DNA of 64,000 nt from Alteribacillus iranensis (GCF_900113025.1 NZ_FONT01000002.1:211460-275459); one strand, 5' to 3'. Positions 36,018 to 44,647 are shown, numbered from the stretch's first letter. Notes: generated from the sequence alone by a model not told the origin. Numbers and translations: made by a program.

Positions 36018-36566
36018 TTATTTCTCTGGCAAAATAGAATCCTTATCCGTTACTTCATCTTCTACTACATGTTGAGGTTTTGTTCCGACAGGCTCTTCTA
36101 AGAACCATGCTCCCATTCCAGAAACGGTTGGGACGTCTTGAATGGTATATAAAATAGCATTTTCACTATCCGACGAGTTGCAGTGTTCGTGTTCAAGCCA
36201 TGCTGGAGAGAAAAACACGTCTCCTTTTTCCCATTCTATTTTCTCCCCGTCAATGACACTGTATCCTTTTCCCTCGAAGACGATAAACAGTGCCATATTA
36301 CTGTGTTTGTGCGGGTTATTGTGCTCTCCCGGCTTCAACACTTGTACCAGAGCGTTTATATTAGGCGAAACACCGTAAGCATCGCCGGTGTCTTTATTGA
36401 TAAGTGATACAGCCCCTCTACCATCACCCATGAAATCCGAGGATAAAGACAGATCTAATTGCTCCATGATGTCGTTCCCTTTCCAAATACAAGGACTGAC
36501 AGACGGCTTTGTGCTCTTTTGAAGAAAATCTTTGTAACTAATAAAATCCGCTTTTGAATGACTCAT
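36018..36566 (-). CDS. Cupin-domain protein
   Basis: A 182-residue single-cupin protein. Motif 1 is near residues 80-100 (PGEHNNPHKHSNMALFIVFE) and motif 2 near 115-130 (GDVFFSPAWLEHEH), with four His able to hold a metal ion. Layout resembles the cupin half of gentisate/hydroxynaphthoate dioxygenase-like proteins, but it is too short to be one. The start is the ATG at 36566, behind AAGGGGGATAAG; the longer frame to 36593 lacks a ribosome site. The IclR gene is divergent, with operator-like repeats between, so it is probably inducible by an aromatic or organic acid. Confidence 0.8.
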   Translation of the reverse strand: MSHSKADFISYKDFLQKSTKPSVSPCIWKGNDIMEQLDLSLSSDFMGDGRGAVSLINKDTGDAYGVSPNINALVQVLKPGEHNNPHKHSNMALFIVFEGKGYSVIDGEKIEWEKGDVFFSPAWLEHEHCNSSDSENAILYTIQDVPTVSGMGAWFLEEPVGTKPQHVVEDEVTDKDSILPEK

Positions 36567-36586
36567 TATCTTATCCCCCTTCAATT

Positions 36587-36623
36587 TGTACACTAATAGT
36601 TAATCATGTACACTATTAGTTTA
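36587..36623. promoter_or_regulatory. Direct-repeat operator between cupin and IclR genes
   Basis: TGTACACTAATAGTTAA (36587-36603) and TGTACACTATTAGTTTA (36607-36623) are direct repeats 20 bases apart, two helix turns, on one face of the DNA. They lie just upstream of the cupin gene. The divergent IclR regulator is the natural candidate to bind them. The remaining gap to 36964 shows no further clear element. Confidence 0.65.
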
Positions 36624-36964
36624 CTTGTTTATTATATTACATGGGATACGCTCGAAAATCAAGAATTGATTTATAATTTTAGAAATTTAATTTATCCAAG
36701 TGCTACCTAATGGTTTCATCTGTATAGACAGAGATTCAGTGTAAAATCCTGCTAGTAAGAGGAAGAAACAGCTACAAAAAAAGAATTCTGCCTGTTTCAT
36801 TAACGGAAACAATTCTATAAATGGGATGCCAAGGCTTTCAGAGTAGCCGGAAAGGAACGGATACGGTAGTATGAGAAGAGGACAATATAAGAGGAAAGTG
36901 CATCGCAGATATTGTCTTACAAACGCAAGGCATTAATCAGTAATCATAAAAGTGGTGAGTAATC

Positions 36965-37735
36965 TTGGATCAGAGAGTTTTAAAAACAAAAGGGATTCAA
37001 TCTCTAGAACGGGCTGTGTACATTTTAGAAGAGATTAAGAACAATCGTGCCCCGATCACACTAACAGAGCTTTCCCATAAAACGTCTATGTCGAAAAGCA
37101 GCTTGCAAAAATACCTTGTCAGTTTTTTAAAATTAGATATGTTGCATTATGACGAAGCAACAAGAACATACAGTCTGGGCTCGAAATTGATAGATCTCGG
37201 ATTAAATGCGCTAAATAGAATTGATATTATCTCCATCATCGATCCATTTTTGTTAAAAATTAAAGAAGAATTAAACCAGTCATCCATTCTTGCTCTTTGG
37301 ACAGAACAAGGTCCGATCATTGTGAAGTATCAAAGTAGCGGAAGATCCATAAACGTGGAAATAGAAATAGGTTATCGGCCGCCCTTACTTGTAAGTTCAG
37401 TCGGTAAATGTTTTGCTGCCTTTTTGCCGGACGAGGTAACGAAGAATTTAGTGGATATAGAAATTTCCTCTTACCAATTAGAGGAGGAAGCTATTGTGAA
37501 AGAGCTAACCGCGATAAGAGAAAAAGGGTTTGCTACGAGGGAAAGTCAATTTGGGGACTTGCCAGGGAATCAAACAATAGCATGCCCTGTTTTTGACCAT
37601 ACGGGAAAAGCCGTTGCTGTCATAGGTTTAATCGGCTTTACCCATGACTTCAACACGGCTTCCGACTCTACGGAGGTTGTAAAGTTAAAAGAAATCTCGA
37701 GAAATGTTTCAGAACTGTTGGCCCACCAAATATAG
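36965..37735 (+). CDS. IclR family transcriptional regulator
   Basis: A 256-residue regulator. Winged helix at about 12-70 (TLTELSHKTSMSKSSLQKYLVSFLKLDML) and an IclR effector domain at about 85-250 (VSSVGKCFAAFLP, GDLPGNQTIACPVFDHTGKAVAVIGL). The start is TTG at 36965 behind GTGGTGAG; no ATG is available upstream in frame. It is divergent from the cupin gene and convergent to a cysteine hydrolase gene, with a shared terminator. Confidence 0.9.
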   Translation: MDQRVLKTKGIQSLERAVYILEEIKNNRAPITLTELSHKTSMSKSSLQKYLVSFLKLDMLHYDEATRTYSLGSKLIDLGLNALNRIDIISIIDPFLLKIKEELNQSSILALWTEQGPIIVKYQSSGRSINVEIEIGYRPPLLVSSVGKCFAAFLPDEVTKNLVDIEISSYQLEEEAIVKELTAIREKGFATRESQFGDLPGNQTIACPVFDHTGKAVAVIGLIGFTHDFNTASDSTEVVKLKEISRNVSELLAHQI

Positions 37736-37784
37736 AAAAGCATAATGGCCGGGATGGATGATCATCTTCTAACTTTTTGAAAAA

Positions 37785-37822
37785 AACGCCCGCACTGACT
37801 TCTGTCCATGTACGGGCGTTTT
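37785..37822. terminator. Bidirectional terminator between IclR and cysteine hydrolase genes
   Basis: AACGCCCGCAC and GTACGGGCGTT form a 10-bp stem with A-rich and T-rich flanks on both sides (AAAAAAACGCCC...GGGCGTTTTC), suitable for both converging transcripts. Confidence 0.85.
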
Positions 37823-37832
37823 CTGTGAATTC

Positions 37833-38486
37833 CTATACTTTTTCCGTATGATCCGTGTTCACTTTACTCATGTAGTCTTCAGCCGTCATGACGTGGGCCG
37901 TGGAGCCTCCGAGGACCGTGAGCATGACACGGTGAACTTCTTCAGCTGGTACTTTTCCAAACCCAATGTCCGCGTAATCATAGGTTCCCGTCGCGTCTGA
38001 CAAAAAGGCCACTTTATACCCTCGATACATGGCATCCCGCGCCGCTGCAAAACAGCAATCTTCCGTTGTCAATCCAGCGATGACGAGATTCTTAACGCCT
38101 TTTGTTCTTAAAATGATATCAAGGTCTGTCCCAAAAAACGCACTGTAGCGGCGCTTCTTTATGACAGGCTCCCCGTCCCGCGGTGTCACTTCAGGGTAGA
38201 TCTCGCTCCCTTTTTCCCCGTCGATTAAGCAGGCCCCTTCTAAAATAGGAGGGTAAATTTCCCCATACAGTCCTAAGTCCGATCCATCTTTTCGATGAAC
38301 GTGAGCCGTGTAGATCACGGAAATGCCTTCTTCCCGGGAAAAGTCCAATACTTTTTTTAGTGTAGGAAGCATCTCCTGGCCCATCGGTGTCTCCAGTGGT
38401 GCCCCCTTCGCGACAAAATCATTTTGCATATCAACGACCAATAATGCCGTCTCCTTTGGATCCATACGATCGATTGTTAACCCCAT
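37833..38486 (-). CDS. Isochorismatase-like cysteine hydrolase
   Basis: A 217-residue member of the cysteine hydrolase superfamily (isochorismatase, nicotinamidase, N-carbamoylsarcosine amidase). The catalytic Asp is in LLVVDMQNDF, Lys in VIKKRRYSAFFGTDLD and Cys in GLTTEDCCFAAARDA. These enzymes cleave amides or enol ethers. The start is the ATG at 38486 (GGGAGGAAG upstream), not the open frame to 38516. Its substrate is unknown; the neighbours do not explain it. Confidence 0.87.
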   Translation of the reverse strand: MGLTIDRMDPKETALLVVDMQNDFVAKGAPLETPMGQEMLPTLKKVLDFSREEGISVIYTAHVHRKDGSDLGLYGEIYPPILEGACLIDGEKGSEIYPEVTPRDGEPVIKKRRYSAFFGTDLDIILRTKGVKNLVIAGLTTEDCCFAAARDAMYRGYKVAFLSDATGTYDYADIGFGKVPAEEVHRVMLTVLGGSTAHVMTAEDYMSKVNTDHTEKV

Positions 38487-38764
38487 GTTCTTCCTCCCTC
38501 TCGTTTTAAAAGACAATTTAATTTGCTCTTGGCAGTAGGTGTGTTCCCATCTTTAGTATAGCACCAAAAGACACGGTTGGAGTTACGTAACAAAATTAAC
38601 CAACAGATTAGTTATAATTATCCCGAGCAAAAGGCCGTGATTTCTCCGAAGAACTTAGAAGCACAGTCCCAATACCAGTCCACACCTCTATAATGGGATT
38701 GGATTTTAGAAATAAAGCATACAAATTAAGGGATTACATTTAGGTTTGTACTTTACGAATAAAT

Positions 38765-38847
38765 TGTAGTATCATAACATTTAATTAATAGCGGTGTATT
38801 GCTTCGGCATACACTTAAGGGGACTGGATGCGTCTGGTCTCCTTTTT
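38765..38847 (+). ncRNA. Candidate small RNA with two hairpins
   Basis: GTGTATTGC-TTCG-GCATACAC (38794-38814) is a stem closed by a stable UUCG loop. GGGGACTGGA-TGCG-TCTGGTCTCC (38819-38842), with a 10-bp stem including GU pairs, is followed by TTTTT. The pair ends like an intrinsic terminator but no gene on this strand precedes it. A weak promoter (TTGTAC, 18 bases, TATCAT) lies about 30 bases upstream of the first hairpin. A short transcript of about 65 nucleotides is possible. Confidence 0.45.
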
Positions 38848-38934
38848 AATTTGTCTAAAAACCTATAATTGAACTGCAATTTGGCTGTCCAAGATATCGA
38901 TTGGTACATTCATGTGCGGTCATAAACCAAAAGC

Positions 38935-39102
38935 AGTAACCCCATCCTGCGTACGACTTGGAGAAAACACGCGCAGGGGATGAGGTTACTTCTTTGGTAA
39001 TCCACTCCTTTTGATCTTGCTACGAGCTACAAGACAGCATCCGTGTTCCTGCACGGGTACTGTTCTTTATTCTATACCTTTATTATAACGAATTATTCTT
39101 GA
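38935..39102 (+). repeat. Structured dispersed element, copy A
   Basis: First part: a long stem AGTAACC..ATCC.TGCG / CGCA.GGAT..GGTTACT (38935-38990) with ACTTGGA in the loop. Second part: ACAGCATCCGTG-TTCCTG-CACGGGTACTGT (39034-39063) followed by TTCTTTATTCTATACCTTTATTA. The same order, loop and tail recur at 63829-63990, with matching changes on both sides of the first stem. Confidence 0.75.
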
Positions 39103-39110
39103 GCTCCCCT

Positions 39111-39440
39111 TTAGAATTAATGACCTCGTCTTCATTTTTCCCTGTGGGCAGGGCATTATCCCAATGGGTTATTGACCTTAAATGCTTGTTTGTATGAATC
39201 TGGGTCAATAACAAGGTCGATTAATGACTTTGAATGTTCTAGCGAAGAGAGCTAGGGCACCATTCTCGCTTTCTGTTGACCTTGAATTACTTTCCGCCTG
39301 TAGGTAGGGCACTATGTCACTAAGTTATTGACCTGGAACTCCATTTCGAATCATTCTATGTCTTTAACCAAGCCGATTAATGACCTAGTATACTCTGGCC
39401 CAGCACGCTGGGGCACTATCGCCGTCTACACTAGCTCAGT
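39111..39440 (+). repeat. Degenerate 156-bp tandem repeat
   Basis: Three landmarks recur at a constant offset of 156 bases: AGGGCA(T/C)TAT at 39150 and 39306, TTATTGACCT at 39169 and 39325, GATTAATGAC at 39219 and 39375. Within the first unit TTATTGACC and GGTCAATAA (39169-39210) form an inverted repeat. A related single piece is at about 14950. No protein is supported; the 79-codon frame at 39328-39567 is a by-product. Confidence 0.7.
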
Positions 39441-39632
39441 GATGCTGCTCCCGCTTCCCCATCACAAGGCTAACTATCCCTTTATTTTTTATCAGCTCTT
39501 CCGCTGCACTGCGCAAGAGTCAGAAAAACATGATCATAATTGCTTTCTTTTGTTTTTTACCTTTTAACCTATCTCCTAGATACTCAATCAAAAGGTAAAA
39601 ATCATGAAAACTATTCATTCTATTTCAATGAC

Positions 39633-39835
39633 AGGATCGTTGATTGTGTCGTTCGAACATTTAGAATAAAATAGAAAGGAGAAAGCAAGGCTTCTAAAGA
39701 GAGGGTTGGACGGATGGTCTTCCTATTATTCCGCCAACGTCAGAAAAAGTGCAGCAAATGCTAGATTTTTCGGGATTGTCACCGGATGTTGTTATCGGTG
39801 GGATTCCGGAAAAGCAAAGATGTGAAGGAAACTAG
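39633..39835 (+). pseudogene. Broken copy of the UGSC partner gene (5' fragment)
   Basis: About 39 codons at 39704-39820 read GWTDGLPIIPPTSEKVQQML and onward, nearly identical to residues 23-61 of the intact protein at 62105, then run into a TAG at 39833. The upstream flank also matches that of the intact gene (AGGATCGTTGATTGT..., AATAAAATAGA.GGGAGAAAG). The start codon and first 22 codons are missing: the flank joins directly at the repeat GGGTTGGACG. Most differences in the remnant are silent or conservative, so the loss is fairly recent. Confidence 0.85.
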
Positions 39836-39930
39836 TAATGTGATAATAGGCCCGTATCACAAAAACCCCAAGCAAAGTTTCCATCCATTACATGAATAAA
39901 AGATTCCCTTCTTCACGAGCAACCTCCCAC

Positions 39931-40995
39931 CTATACTTGAAGCTGAACCACTTTATGGAGTTTTTCATCATAAGGTGGGGTGATCACTCCTTTTTCCGTA
40001 ATTATTCCTGTAACTAGATGATGGGGAGTAATATCAAATGACGGATAAACAGCTTTTGTTCCTTCTGGAGCAATCCGTTTGTCTTGGATGGATGTCACTT
40101 CTGCTCCGTTACGATACTCTATTTCTATATCATCCCCAACTGATATTGTTGAATCTATCGTGTGGTTGGAAGTGGCTGTGTAAAAAGGAATATTATTTTC
40201 CTTTGCTGCGATTGCATGCATATAGGTTCCTACTTTGTTTGCAAGGTCACCATGGGAAGTGATTCGGTCCGATCCAACTACCACCTTCTGAATATCGCCT
40301 TTTCTCATAAAATACCCAGACATGTTATCGGTTATTAATGTAAAGGGAATACCAAACTTTTTTAACTCAAAAGCTGTTATTCGTGCACCTTGTAAGTAAG
40401 GACGTGTTTCACACACGTATACATGAATATCTTTACCTGATTCTTTCGCTTTCCGAAGAACGGACAGAGCTCGACCTCCGTATCCAGACCCTGCCAGTGC
40501 TCCTGAGTGACAATGGGTTAAAATGGTATCTCCATCATCGATTAGCTCTGCACCGTATTTACCAAGGTCAAATTCAAATGTTAATTGCCTATTCAGGACT
40601 TCAATTAGTTTTTCTTCTATTTGATCTACAATATTTGTATTAGTCTCCTCCACGATAAGTAGGATTTCATTAATTGTTTTCACTAAATTAACGGCTGTGG
40701 GTCGAGAACTTTTTAACTTTTTCGCTGCCGTTTGGATTGCCACCCGGTCTCCCCTTGATTGCACAGCAGCAAGATACATTCCGTAGGCTCCTGATATTCC
40801 AATAGCTCCTGACCCTCTTATCGTCATATTTTTAATTGCACTTACCAATTCATCTACATTTTTGATTGTTAATGTTTCAAGAGTTGTCGGGAGTTTTTTT
40901 TGATTAATTAGAAAAATACGATCTTTTTCTAGCCATACCGGGAGTAATAAATCTTCATAATGAAACCTTTCAATTAACTCCTGTAATTGATCCAC
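39931..40995 (-). CDS. MtnA-like aldose-1-phosphate isomerase
   Basis: A 354-residue member of the methylthioribose-1-phosphate / ribose-1,5-bisphosphate / deoxyribose-1-phosphate isomerase family (eIF2B-like fold). The catalytic cysteine lies in THCHSGALA (Cys162; MtnA has THCNAGALA) and the acid in VGSDR (Asp243). The substrate loop RGSGAIG replaces RGAPAIG. It should turn a 5-substituted ribose-1-phosphate into the ribulose-1-phosphate. It overlaps the class II aldolase gene by 26 bases, the partner expected to cleave the product, as in the 5-deoxyribose and DHAP-shunt salvage routes. No kinase is nearby, consistent with the sugar arriving from a phosphorylase. Confidence 0.85.
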   Translation of the reverse strand: MDQLQELIERFHYEDLLLPVWLEKDRIFLINQKKLPTTLETLTIKNVDELVSAIKNMTIRGSGAIGISGAYGMYLAAVQSRGDRVAIQTAAKKLKSSRPTAVNLVKTINEILLIVEETNTNIVDQIEEKLIEVLNRQLTFEFDLGKYGAELIDDGDTILTHCHSGALAGSGYGGRALSVLRKAKESGKDIHVYVCETRPYLQGARITAFELKKFGIPFTLITDNMSGYFMRKGDIQKVVVGSDRITSHGDLANKVGTYMHAIAAKENNIPFYTATSNHTIDSTISVGDDIEIEYRNGAEVTSIQDKRIAPEGTKAVYPSFDITPHHLVTGIITEKGVITPPYDEKLHKVVQLQV

Positions 40996-41608
40996 GGCTT
41001 CTTAATCCTCCTTCTATGATGGAATGGTTTGCTTTCAAACTCGAAATGATAAATGCTTGCTTTGCTGTATCCTCCACTAAAGTGGCAATGTCGAATGCAT
41101 TTTCAAGACTTTTCCCCGTTGCGCATATTCCATGTTCTTCCATGAGACATGCTTTTATGGATGGATGTTCACGAAAGAGTTGAGTCACACTTTTTGCTAA
41201 TTGTTCTGATCCAGAAGGAGCGGATTCAGCCACTGGAACATACTCAAGTATTTTTTTGGCAGTGACGGTGGGGAGTGGAAGTTCCATTCCTAAGCTTCCA
41301 TATCCGATAGCAAAGTTTGGGTGACAATGTACTATAGCATGAATATCGGGGCGCTCTTGATAAATTCCTAAATGAAAACGGTATTCTTTCGAAGGGTCAC
41401 CTAGTCCCTCCATTTTCTTCCCACCCATGGACATAACAACACAGTCTTCTCTTGTCATTTCGCCCAAGCTAACTCCTGATCGTTTAATCAAGATAGTATT
41501 CTCTCCGGGTATTCGAACACTCAAGTTGCCTCCAGTAGCCTGTATCATCCCCCGGGCAAACACTTTCTGCGATACATAACTGAGTTCTTTTTTTAGTAAC
41601 TCCTGCAT
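40970..41608 (-). CDS. Class II aldolase (AraD/FucA/DrdA family)
   Basis: A 212-residue zinc aldolase. Zinc ligands His94, His96 (HCHP) and His159 (EEHG), with catalytic Glu75 in SKEYRFH. The TGGNLSVR motif (25-32) binds phosphate. Family enzymes split ketose-1-phosphates to DHAP and an aldehyde. Beside an MtnA-like isomerase it fits 5-deoxyribulose-1-phosphate aldolase (giving acetaldehyde) or a ribulose-1-phosphate aldolase (giving glycolaldehyde). The aldehyde dehydrogenase upstream in the operon could remove the product. Confidence 0.87.
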   Translation of the reverse strand: MQELLKKELSYVSQKVFARGMIQATGGNLSVRIPGENTILIKRSGVSLGEMTREDCVVMSMGGKKMEGLGDPSKEYRFHLGIYQERPDIHAIVHCHPNFAIGYGSLGMELPLPTVTAKKILEYVPVAESAPSGSEQLAKSVTQLFREHPSIKACLMEEHGICATGKSLENAFDIATLVEDTAKQAFIISSLKANHSIIEGGLRSRGSITGVN

Positions 41609-41643
41609 AGACTACTCCTTCCTACATGACTTCACCATTTATT

Positions 41644-43374
41644 TTACTTCTCGTCTTGAGCAGGAACTTGAGAAGCTAGAGCTTCTTCTTTTTTCACTGG
41701 TAATAAAAAGTCAAAATCACATCCTTGGTCTGCTTGTAGGACATGATTACGATACATTAATGGATATCCTCTTTGATAATTTGTGAACTCTGGTTCTTTC
41801 CAATCCACTTTTCTATTTTCTAACTCTTCGTCGGACACCAATAATTCTAATTTACGATTTTCTACATCTAATTCAATCATATCACCATCCCTAATCAAAC
41901 CGATAGGGCCTCCTACTGCTGCCTCCGGTGCTACGTGTAAGATAACTGTTCCGAATGCTGTACCGCTCATTCTACAATCAGATAATCTGACCATGTCCCG
42001 TACTCCCCGCTTTAGCAGCTTATCTGGGATTGGAATCATTCCGGCTTCGGGCATTCCTGGGGCACCAACAGGTCCTGCATTTTGCAAGACTAGTACGCTA
42101 TCAGGGGTTACCTGAAGTTGTGGATCATTTATTCTTTCTTCTAAATCTTCTAAAGAGGTAAATACAACAGCTTGTCCTCTATGCTTAAGTAGTGAGGAAG
42201 ATGCTGCTTTTGGTTTAATGATCGCTCCATCAGGTGCTAAGTTACCTTTTAAGACATTGATTCCCCCATCTTCGTGTAATGGAGCTGATATTGGATGAAT
42301 GACCTCTCTAGCCTCTTGATGTATCTCAACTTGTTCAAGATTTTCAGCTAAAGTCTGGCCGGTAACAGTTAATTCTCCTACATGCAAAAGAGGTGAAAGT
42401 TCCTTTAGGACTGCTGGGATACCTCCAGCATGATAGAGATCCTGCATCTGGTAGTTCCCTGCCGGTCTCATGTTTGCTATGAATGGAGTTGAACTACTTA
42501 ACTTATCAAAGTCATCTAAATGAAGCTTTATTCCCAACCTTCCCGCTATTGCAATTAAATGGATGACCGTGTTTGTCGAACCGCCTATCGCCATTAATGT
42601 TCTTATGGCGTTTTCAAAAGCATTTCTTGTCATAATATTGACCGGCCTAATATCACTTTCCACAAGTTGTACAATTTGCTTTCCAGTCTCTTGTGCTAAA
42701 TGAACTCTATAGTTTTCCGTAGCTGGGGTTGCAGATCCTCCTGGCAGCATCATACCTAGAGCTTCTGTACATGCAGCTATGGTACTTGCGGAACCCATTA
42801 CCATACAATGACCTGGAGTAGGAGCTAATTTTTCATTTATCACGTCTAACTCTTCTTCTTCCAGCGTTCCTGCTTTATACTCCTGCCAAAAATAACGACA
42901 ATCTGAACAGGCGCCTAGGGTTTTTCCCTTGTAAATTCCATTATTCATTGGTCCCCCTGTAAATAATATCGCTGGCTTATTGGCGCTTGCCGCTCCCATT
43001 AACTGAGCGGGGGCCATCTTGTCACAACCGCCTATTAATACAACTCCATCTACAGGCTGAGCTGATATCATTTCCTCTGTATCCATCGCTACTAGATTCC
43101 TGTACAACATCGTTGTGGGACTAGTAAACATCTCTCCAACGGATATTGTCGGGAACTCAAGAGGAACACCTCCAGCCATAATTACTCCACGCTTGATCGC
43201 TTCCACCAACGGTTGTACATGGGCGTGGCATCTGTTCACTTCGCTGAAAGTGTTACATATTCCAATCACGGGCTTGCTAGATTCCTCATTCCCGTACCCT
43301 AAATGACGATTAAAAGCTCTTTGAATAAAATCGCTGAAGCCTGCATCACCATATGAAGTTTTTGTTCTAACCAT
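41644..43374 (-). CDS. IlvD/Edd family dehydratase
   Basis: A 576-residue iron-sulfur dehydratase. The cluster cysteines are visible at 40 (GICNTFSE), 117 (GGCDKM) and 190 (PGHCMVMGSAST). The family converts 2,3-dihydroxy acids or aldonic acids to 2-keto acids. The sequence does not look like the housekeeping IlvD: GACSDCRYFWQEYKAG resembles the sugar-acid dehydratase branch (arabinonate/xylonate). In this operon it could act on an acid made by the aldehyde dehydrogenase. It overlaps the LarA-like gene by 8 bases. Confidence 0.85.
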   Translation of the reverse strand: MVRTKTSYGDAGFSDFIQRAFNRHLGYGNEESSKPVIGICNTFSEVNRCHAHVQPLVEAIKRGVIMAGGVPLEFPTISVGEMFTSPTTMLYRNLVAMDTEEMISAQPVDGVVLIGGCDKMAPAQLMGAASANKPAILFTGGPMNNGIYKGKTLGACSDCRYFWQEYKAGTLEEEELDVINEKLAPTPGHCMVMGSASTIAACTEALGMMLPGGSATPATENYRVHLAQETGKQIVQLVESDIRPVNIMTRNAFENAIRTLMAIGGSTNTVIHLIAIAGRLGIKLHLDDFDKLSSSTPFIANMRPAGNYQMQDLYHAGGIPAVLKELSPLLHVGELTVTGQTLAENLEQVEIHQEAREVIHPISAPLHEDGGINVLKGNLAPDGAIIKPKAASSSLLKHRGQAVVFTSLEDLEERINDPQLQVTPDSVLVLQNAGPVGAPGMPEAGMIPIPDKLLKRGVRDMVRLSDCRMSGTAFGTVILHVAPEAAVGGPIGLIRDGDMIELDVENRKLELLVSDEELENRKVDWKEPEFTNYQRGYPLMYRNHVLQADQGCDFDFLLPVKKEEALASQVPAQDEK

Positions 43375-44629
43375 AGGAATCCTCCTCTTCTTCGAAAAAC
43401 ATTAAATTTCCTTGCTCTGAAAATTCCAATTCCATTGGCTCTGATAGAAGTTCTACTTTATCTGATAAGTGCTTTCCTAAATTACTTGAAATATATAATG
43501 TTTCCAAATGAAGAGTATTTTCTATAACAGCGATACGCAACTCTTCAGGATTGTCGACCGCTAAACTTTTCAAAGCTGCTTGAATTGCTTGTTGGTCATT
43601 ATCAAAAACCATGGGGATCATCGCACGTTGAACATAAGTGCTCGTTATACAATTCCAGTATGTTTTCTCCCGGTCCAATTTCCCTATTAATTTTTCAGTG
43701 GTGAAGTCCGCAAGTCCTATTCCTGTTGCATTCCCATGAGATGACTCATGAAGGTCTGTCACGATAATTCTCTTATATTCAGGTGACTTAGGCTCAGGCA
43801 CACCTTGAATTTTGGACCTGCCAATGACATTGGTATCCATTCCGGTTCCGCTGTAATTTTTCCCCATTTTTTTAACTACGAGCAAATCTAAATTTTCAAT
43901 TGGAACGCGAGGAAAATATTCTTTGGCCTTTACTAACAATTCTCTCTCTGCCTCTAAAATATCATCTGGTTTAATCACTTCCAGATAAGCGGTTTCCTCA
44001 TAGCTATTTTCTACAATTCCTACTCCTGCTATTATTTTACCTGTTTCAATGAATGCGGCTCCTACTTCCTGAATCGTTTCGGACATGTAGGCCGGACCTT
44101 GACGGTGTAATTGATTGGCACCTTTCGATTTGCCAAGACCAACTGTCATCATTTTTAACAAGCCACTTTCATTCAATCCACGGAAAGCAGTGTGTAATTT
44201 AATTCGGTTGAGAACAATAATTCCATCTGATTCCCATGCATACTTATCACAGTACACAGTGTAACCATTCTTAGTTTCAGCAACTTCTATTACCTCATCA
44301 GATGTATAAATTGGGCAGCCAATCTCTTCCTCTGTAAAGCCAAGACTCTGGAGTACCTCCCTCTGTCCTTCGCTTGTTCCTCCTCCATGACTACCCATCG
44401 CTCCGATAATAAAAGGAGCAGCTCCAATTCTTTTTAAATAATCCACGAGAGTTTTAACGATTAATACACGATTCGATATTCCTCGGCTTCCAACCGTAAT
44501 TGCGATGGAAGCCGAGTTTTTAATAGAAGGCAAATGTTTCTTCAATTTCTCTATAAGATGTGTATCAATGTTTTCTATTTTTTCGTTTTTAAAATTCTGT
44601 CTAATTTTTAATACTTTCGGAAATTTAAT
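43367..44629 (-). CDS. LarA-like nickel-pincer racemase/epimerase
   Basis: A protein of about 420 residues of the LarA/DUF2088 family. LarA proteins racemise or epimerise 2-hydroxy acids with a nickel-pincer nucleotide made by LarB, LarC and LarE, all encoded in this region. Motifs: ITVGSRGISN, GAMGSHGGGTSEGQ and IKLHTAFRGLNESGLLKMMTVGLGKSKGANQLH, holding the His and Lys set. The ATG-less frame reads on upstream of the TTG at 44545. An ATT at 44629, 7 bases behind AGTGAGGA, gives MKFPKVLKIRQNF..., the family N-terminus, so I choose it. Substrate unknown: lactate, glycerate, malate or a sugar acid are options. Confidence 0.8.
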   Translation of the reverse strand: MKFPKVLKIRQNFKNEKIENIDTHLIEKLKKHLPSIKNSASIAITVGSRGISNRVLIVKTLVDYLKRIGAAPFIIGAMGSHGGGTSEGQREVLQSLGFTEEEIGCPIYTSDEVIEVAETKNGYTVYCDKYAWESDGIIVLNRIKLHTAFRGLNESGLLKMMTVGLGKSKGANQLHRQGPAYMSETIQEVGAAFIETGKIIAGVGIVENSYEETAYLEVIKPDDILEAERELLVKAKEYFPRVPIENLDLLVVKKMGKNYSGTGMDTNVIGRSKIQGVPEPKSPEYKRIIVTDLHESSHGNATGIGLADFTTEKLIGKLDREKTYWNCITSTYVQRAMIPMVFDNDQQAIQAALKSLAVDNPEELRIAVIENTLHLETLYISSNLGKHLSDKVELLSEPMELEFSEQGNLMFFEEEEDSYG

Positions 44630-44647
44630 AGCTTGTTCCTCACTTTC

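Noticed and set aside
39328-39567. 79-codon frame on the plus strand
   Set aside because: It lies in the 156-bp repeat and adjoining non-coding DNA, with no supporting signal.
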